In this document: positions 14,969-15,868 of the stretch, piece by piece
How the letters are laid out: the number at the start of each line of letters is the position of its first letter
Numbering within the stretch: the stretch's first letter is position 1
The notes under the pieces: generated by a model
Told to the model about the DNA's origin: nothing
The model's input: the letters and a program-made list of their open reading frames with translations, nothing else
The model's database searches: none
Assembly: GCA_035715725.1 (NCBI GenBank)
Contig: DASTKT010000126.1
Coordinates: 1-15,868 of the forward strand
Direction: 5' to 3'
DNA from: JADGGV01 sp035715725
GTDB lineage: Bacteria > Gemmatimonadota > Gemmatimonadetes > Longimicrobiales > RSA9
Length of the DNA stretch: 15,868 nucleotides
Position numbers and translations under genes: made by a program

Positions 14969-15868
14969 GCTCGCCTTCTTCTCCTCCGCCGGCAGCGGCG
15001 GCACGGTCCAGATCTCCGCGAGCACGCGCTTGAAGTTGCCGCCGAGGATGCCCTGGATGTCGGCGTCGGAGTACTTGCGCCGGATCAGCCCCTCGGTCAG
15101 GTCGAACATGCGCTTCGGGTGGTCGAGCCCCTCGATGTCGATCTTGTCGCGGAACGCGTAGGTCCCCTTGTAGGCGGCGCGGAGCCGCTTGTTCTCCTCG
15201 GGCGGCATGTCGTCGTAGCCGTTCAGATCGATGTCGCTGCCGACGCCGAGGTGCTCGGGGCCGATGAGGTCGCGGACGTGGTCGAAGTGGTTGAGCACGT
15301 CCTCGATCGTCGTCGGCTCCGTCGTCTTCACGAACATGCGCACGGCGGTGATGCCCATGACGCCGCCGGTGGCCGCCATGGCCTTGATGGCCTCGTCCGT
15401 CTTCGTGCGCGGATGCTCGCAGAGCGCACGGCAGTTCGAGTGCGTGAACAGGACCGGCTTCTTGGAGAACTTGCAGGCGTCGAGCGTGGTCTGGTCGCCG
15501 GAGTGCGAGACGTCGACGGCCATGCCGAGCTTGTTCATCCGGTCGACGACGGCGACGCCGAAGTCGCTCAGCCCGCCGTCGGTCCGCTCGGTCGAGCCGT
15601 TGCCGATCAGGTTGCGGGAGTTGTACGTGAGCTGCGAGACGCGCTGGCCGAGCTGGTAGAAGTAGTCGACGTCCTTGAGCTGGCGGAAATGCGCCGAGTT
15701 CTGCGTGCCGACGATGACGCCGATCTTCCCCGAGCGCTTGACGCGCTCGAGGTCGGCGGCGCTGTCGACGCGCATCACGTGCTCGTCGTGCGCGGCGATG
15801 AAGCCGTCCCAGAGGGCCACGAACTGGTGCGCCCCCTCGAAGGAGCCCGTGCCCACCGCGATGTGGAA
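14966..15868 (-). CDS. Membrane dipeptidase (peptidase family M19), 5' end outside the window
   Basis: About 300 residues are visible; the reading frame runs off the right edge, so the N-terminus, including any signal peptide and the HxD zinc motif, is missing. The Met/GTG at 15856 is internal (FHIAVGTGSFEGAHQ), not a start. M19 enzymes are binuclear zinc dipeptidases that tolerate a C-terminal D-residue, and the animal member also opens some beta-lactams. Visible family motifs are LGQRVSQLTYNSRNLIG, the zinc-ligand histidines in DVSHSGD (15503-15505) and FTHSNCRALC (15440-15442), the substrate-contact region CEHPRTKTDE, and GVGSDIDLNGYDD with the catalytic-site Asp. At the position of the usual bridging Glu (IGxEGG) the sequence has VGTQNSAHF, with Gln at 15701-15703. 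It is the first visible gene of the minus-strand operon. Confidence 0.93.
   Translation of the reverse strand, partial: FHIAVGTGSFEGAHQFVALWDGFIAAHDEHVMRVDSAADLERVKRSGKIGVIVGTQNSAHFRQLKDVDYFYQLGQRVSQLTYNSRNLIGNGSTERTDGGLSDFGVAVVDRMNKLGMAVDVSHSGDQTTLDACKFSKKPVLFTHSNCRALCEHPRTKTDEAIKAMAATGGVMGITAVRMFVKTTEPTTIEDVLNHFDHVRDLIGPEHLGVGSDIDLNGYDDMPPEENKRLRAAYKGTYAFRDKIDIEGLDHPKRMFDLTEGLIRRKYSDADIQGILGGNFKRVLAEIWTVPPLPAEEKKAS

Overview
The window is very GC-rich (roughly 70% or more by eye), with strong G/C bias at third codon positions. That bias leaves long open frames antisense to nearly every real gene. Most of the proteins are exported: short hydrophobic leaders ending in A-x-A-Q, followed by hydrolase domains. 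A Gram-negative, peptide-degrading bacterium fits this. Gemmatimonadota is my best guess, from the leader style and the abundance of S9, M19 and beta-lactamase-fold hydrolases; Myxococcota or Acidobacteriota are possible. This is inference: there is no rRNA or marker gene here.

Layout. (1) Positions 1-753 hold no convincing gene. They contain a large imperfect inverted repeat (86-175 against 484-586) enclosing a possible 55-residue ORF. (2) Plus strand: a PAS-GAF-GAF-HisKA-HATPase sensor histidine kinase ends at 3060; its conventional start (1015) cuts into the PAS domain. (3) Plus strand: a secreted S9 prolyl-oligopeptidase-family peptidase, 3328-5502. (4) A convergent intergenic region with a good Rho-independent terminator for the minus strand, 5555-5582. 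(5) Minus strand, in transcription order from right to left: a membrane dipeptidase (M19, cut by the window edge), three tandem paralogous serine hydrolases with C-terminal DUF3471 domains, a GntR/FCD regulator, a fourth serine hydrolase, and a fifth with four C-terminal membrane helices.

The minus-strand genes are packed as an operon. Stops and starts touch or overlap at M19/first hydrolase (TGATG), GntR/fourth hydrolase (GTGA) and fourth/fifth hydrolase (ATGA); 23- and 51-nt gaps separate the tandem paralogues, and the only larger gap (101 nt) precedes the regulator. Five SxxK serine hydrolases in a row with a dipeptidase and a local FCD regulator, facing an S9 peptidase, suggest an inducible extracytoplasmic system for taking apart unusual peptides or amides, such as D-amino-acid peptides, cell-wall peptides or beta-lactam-like compounds. 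The substrate cannot be read from sequence.

A second theme is repeat DNA at gene starts. A 20-bp perfect inverted repeat lies inside the N-terminal coding region of the fourth hydrolase. In the first hydrolase, 9-nt tandem repeats and a 17-bp direct repeat encode the leader peptide. Both look like low-complexity DNA that has been captured as coding sequence.
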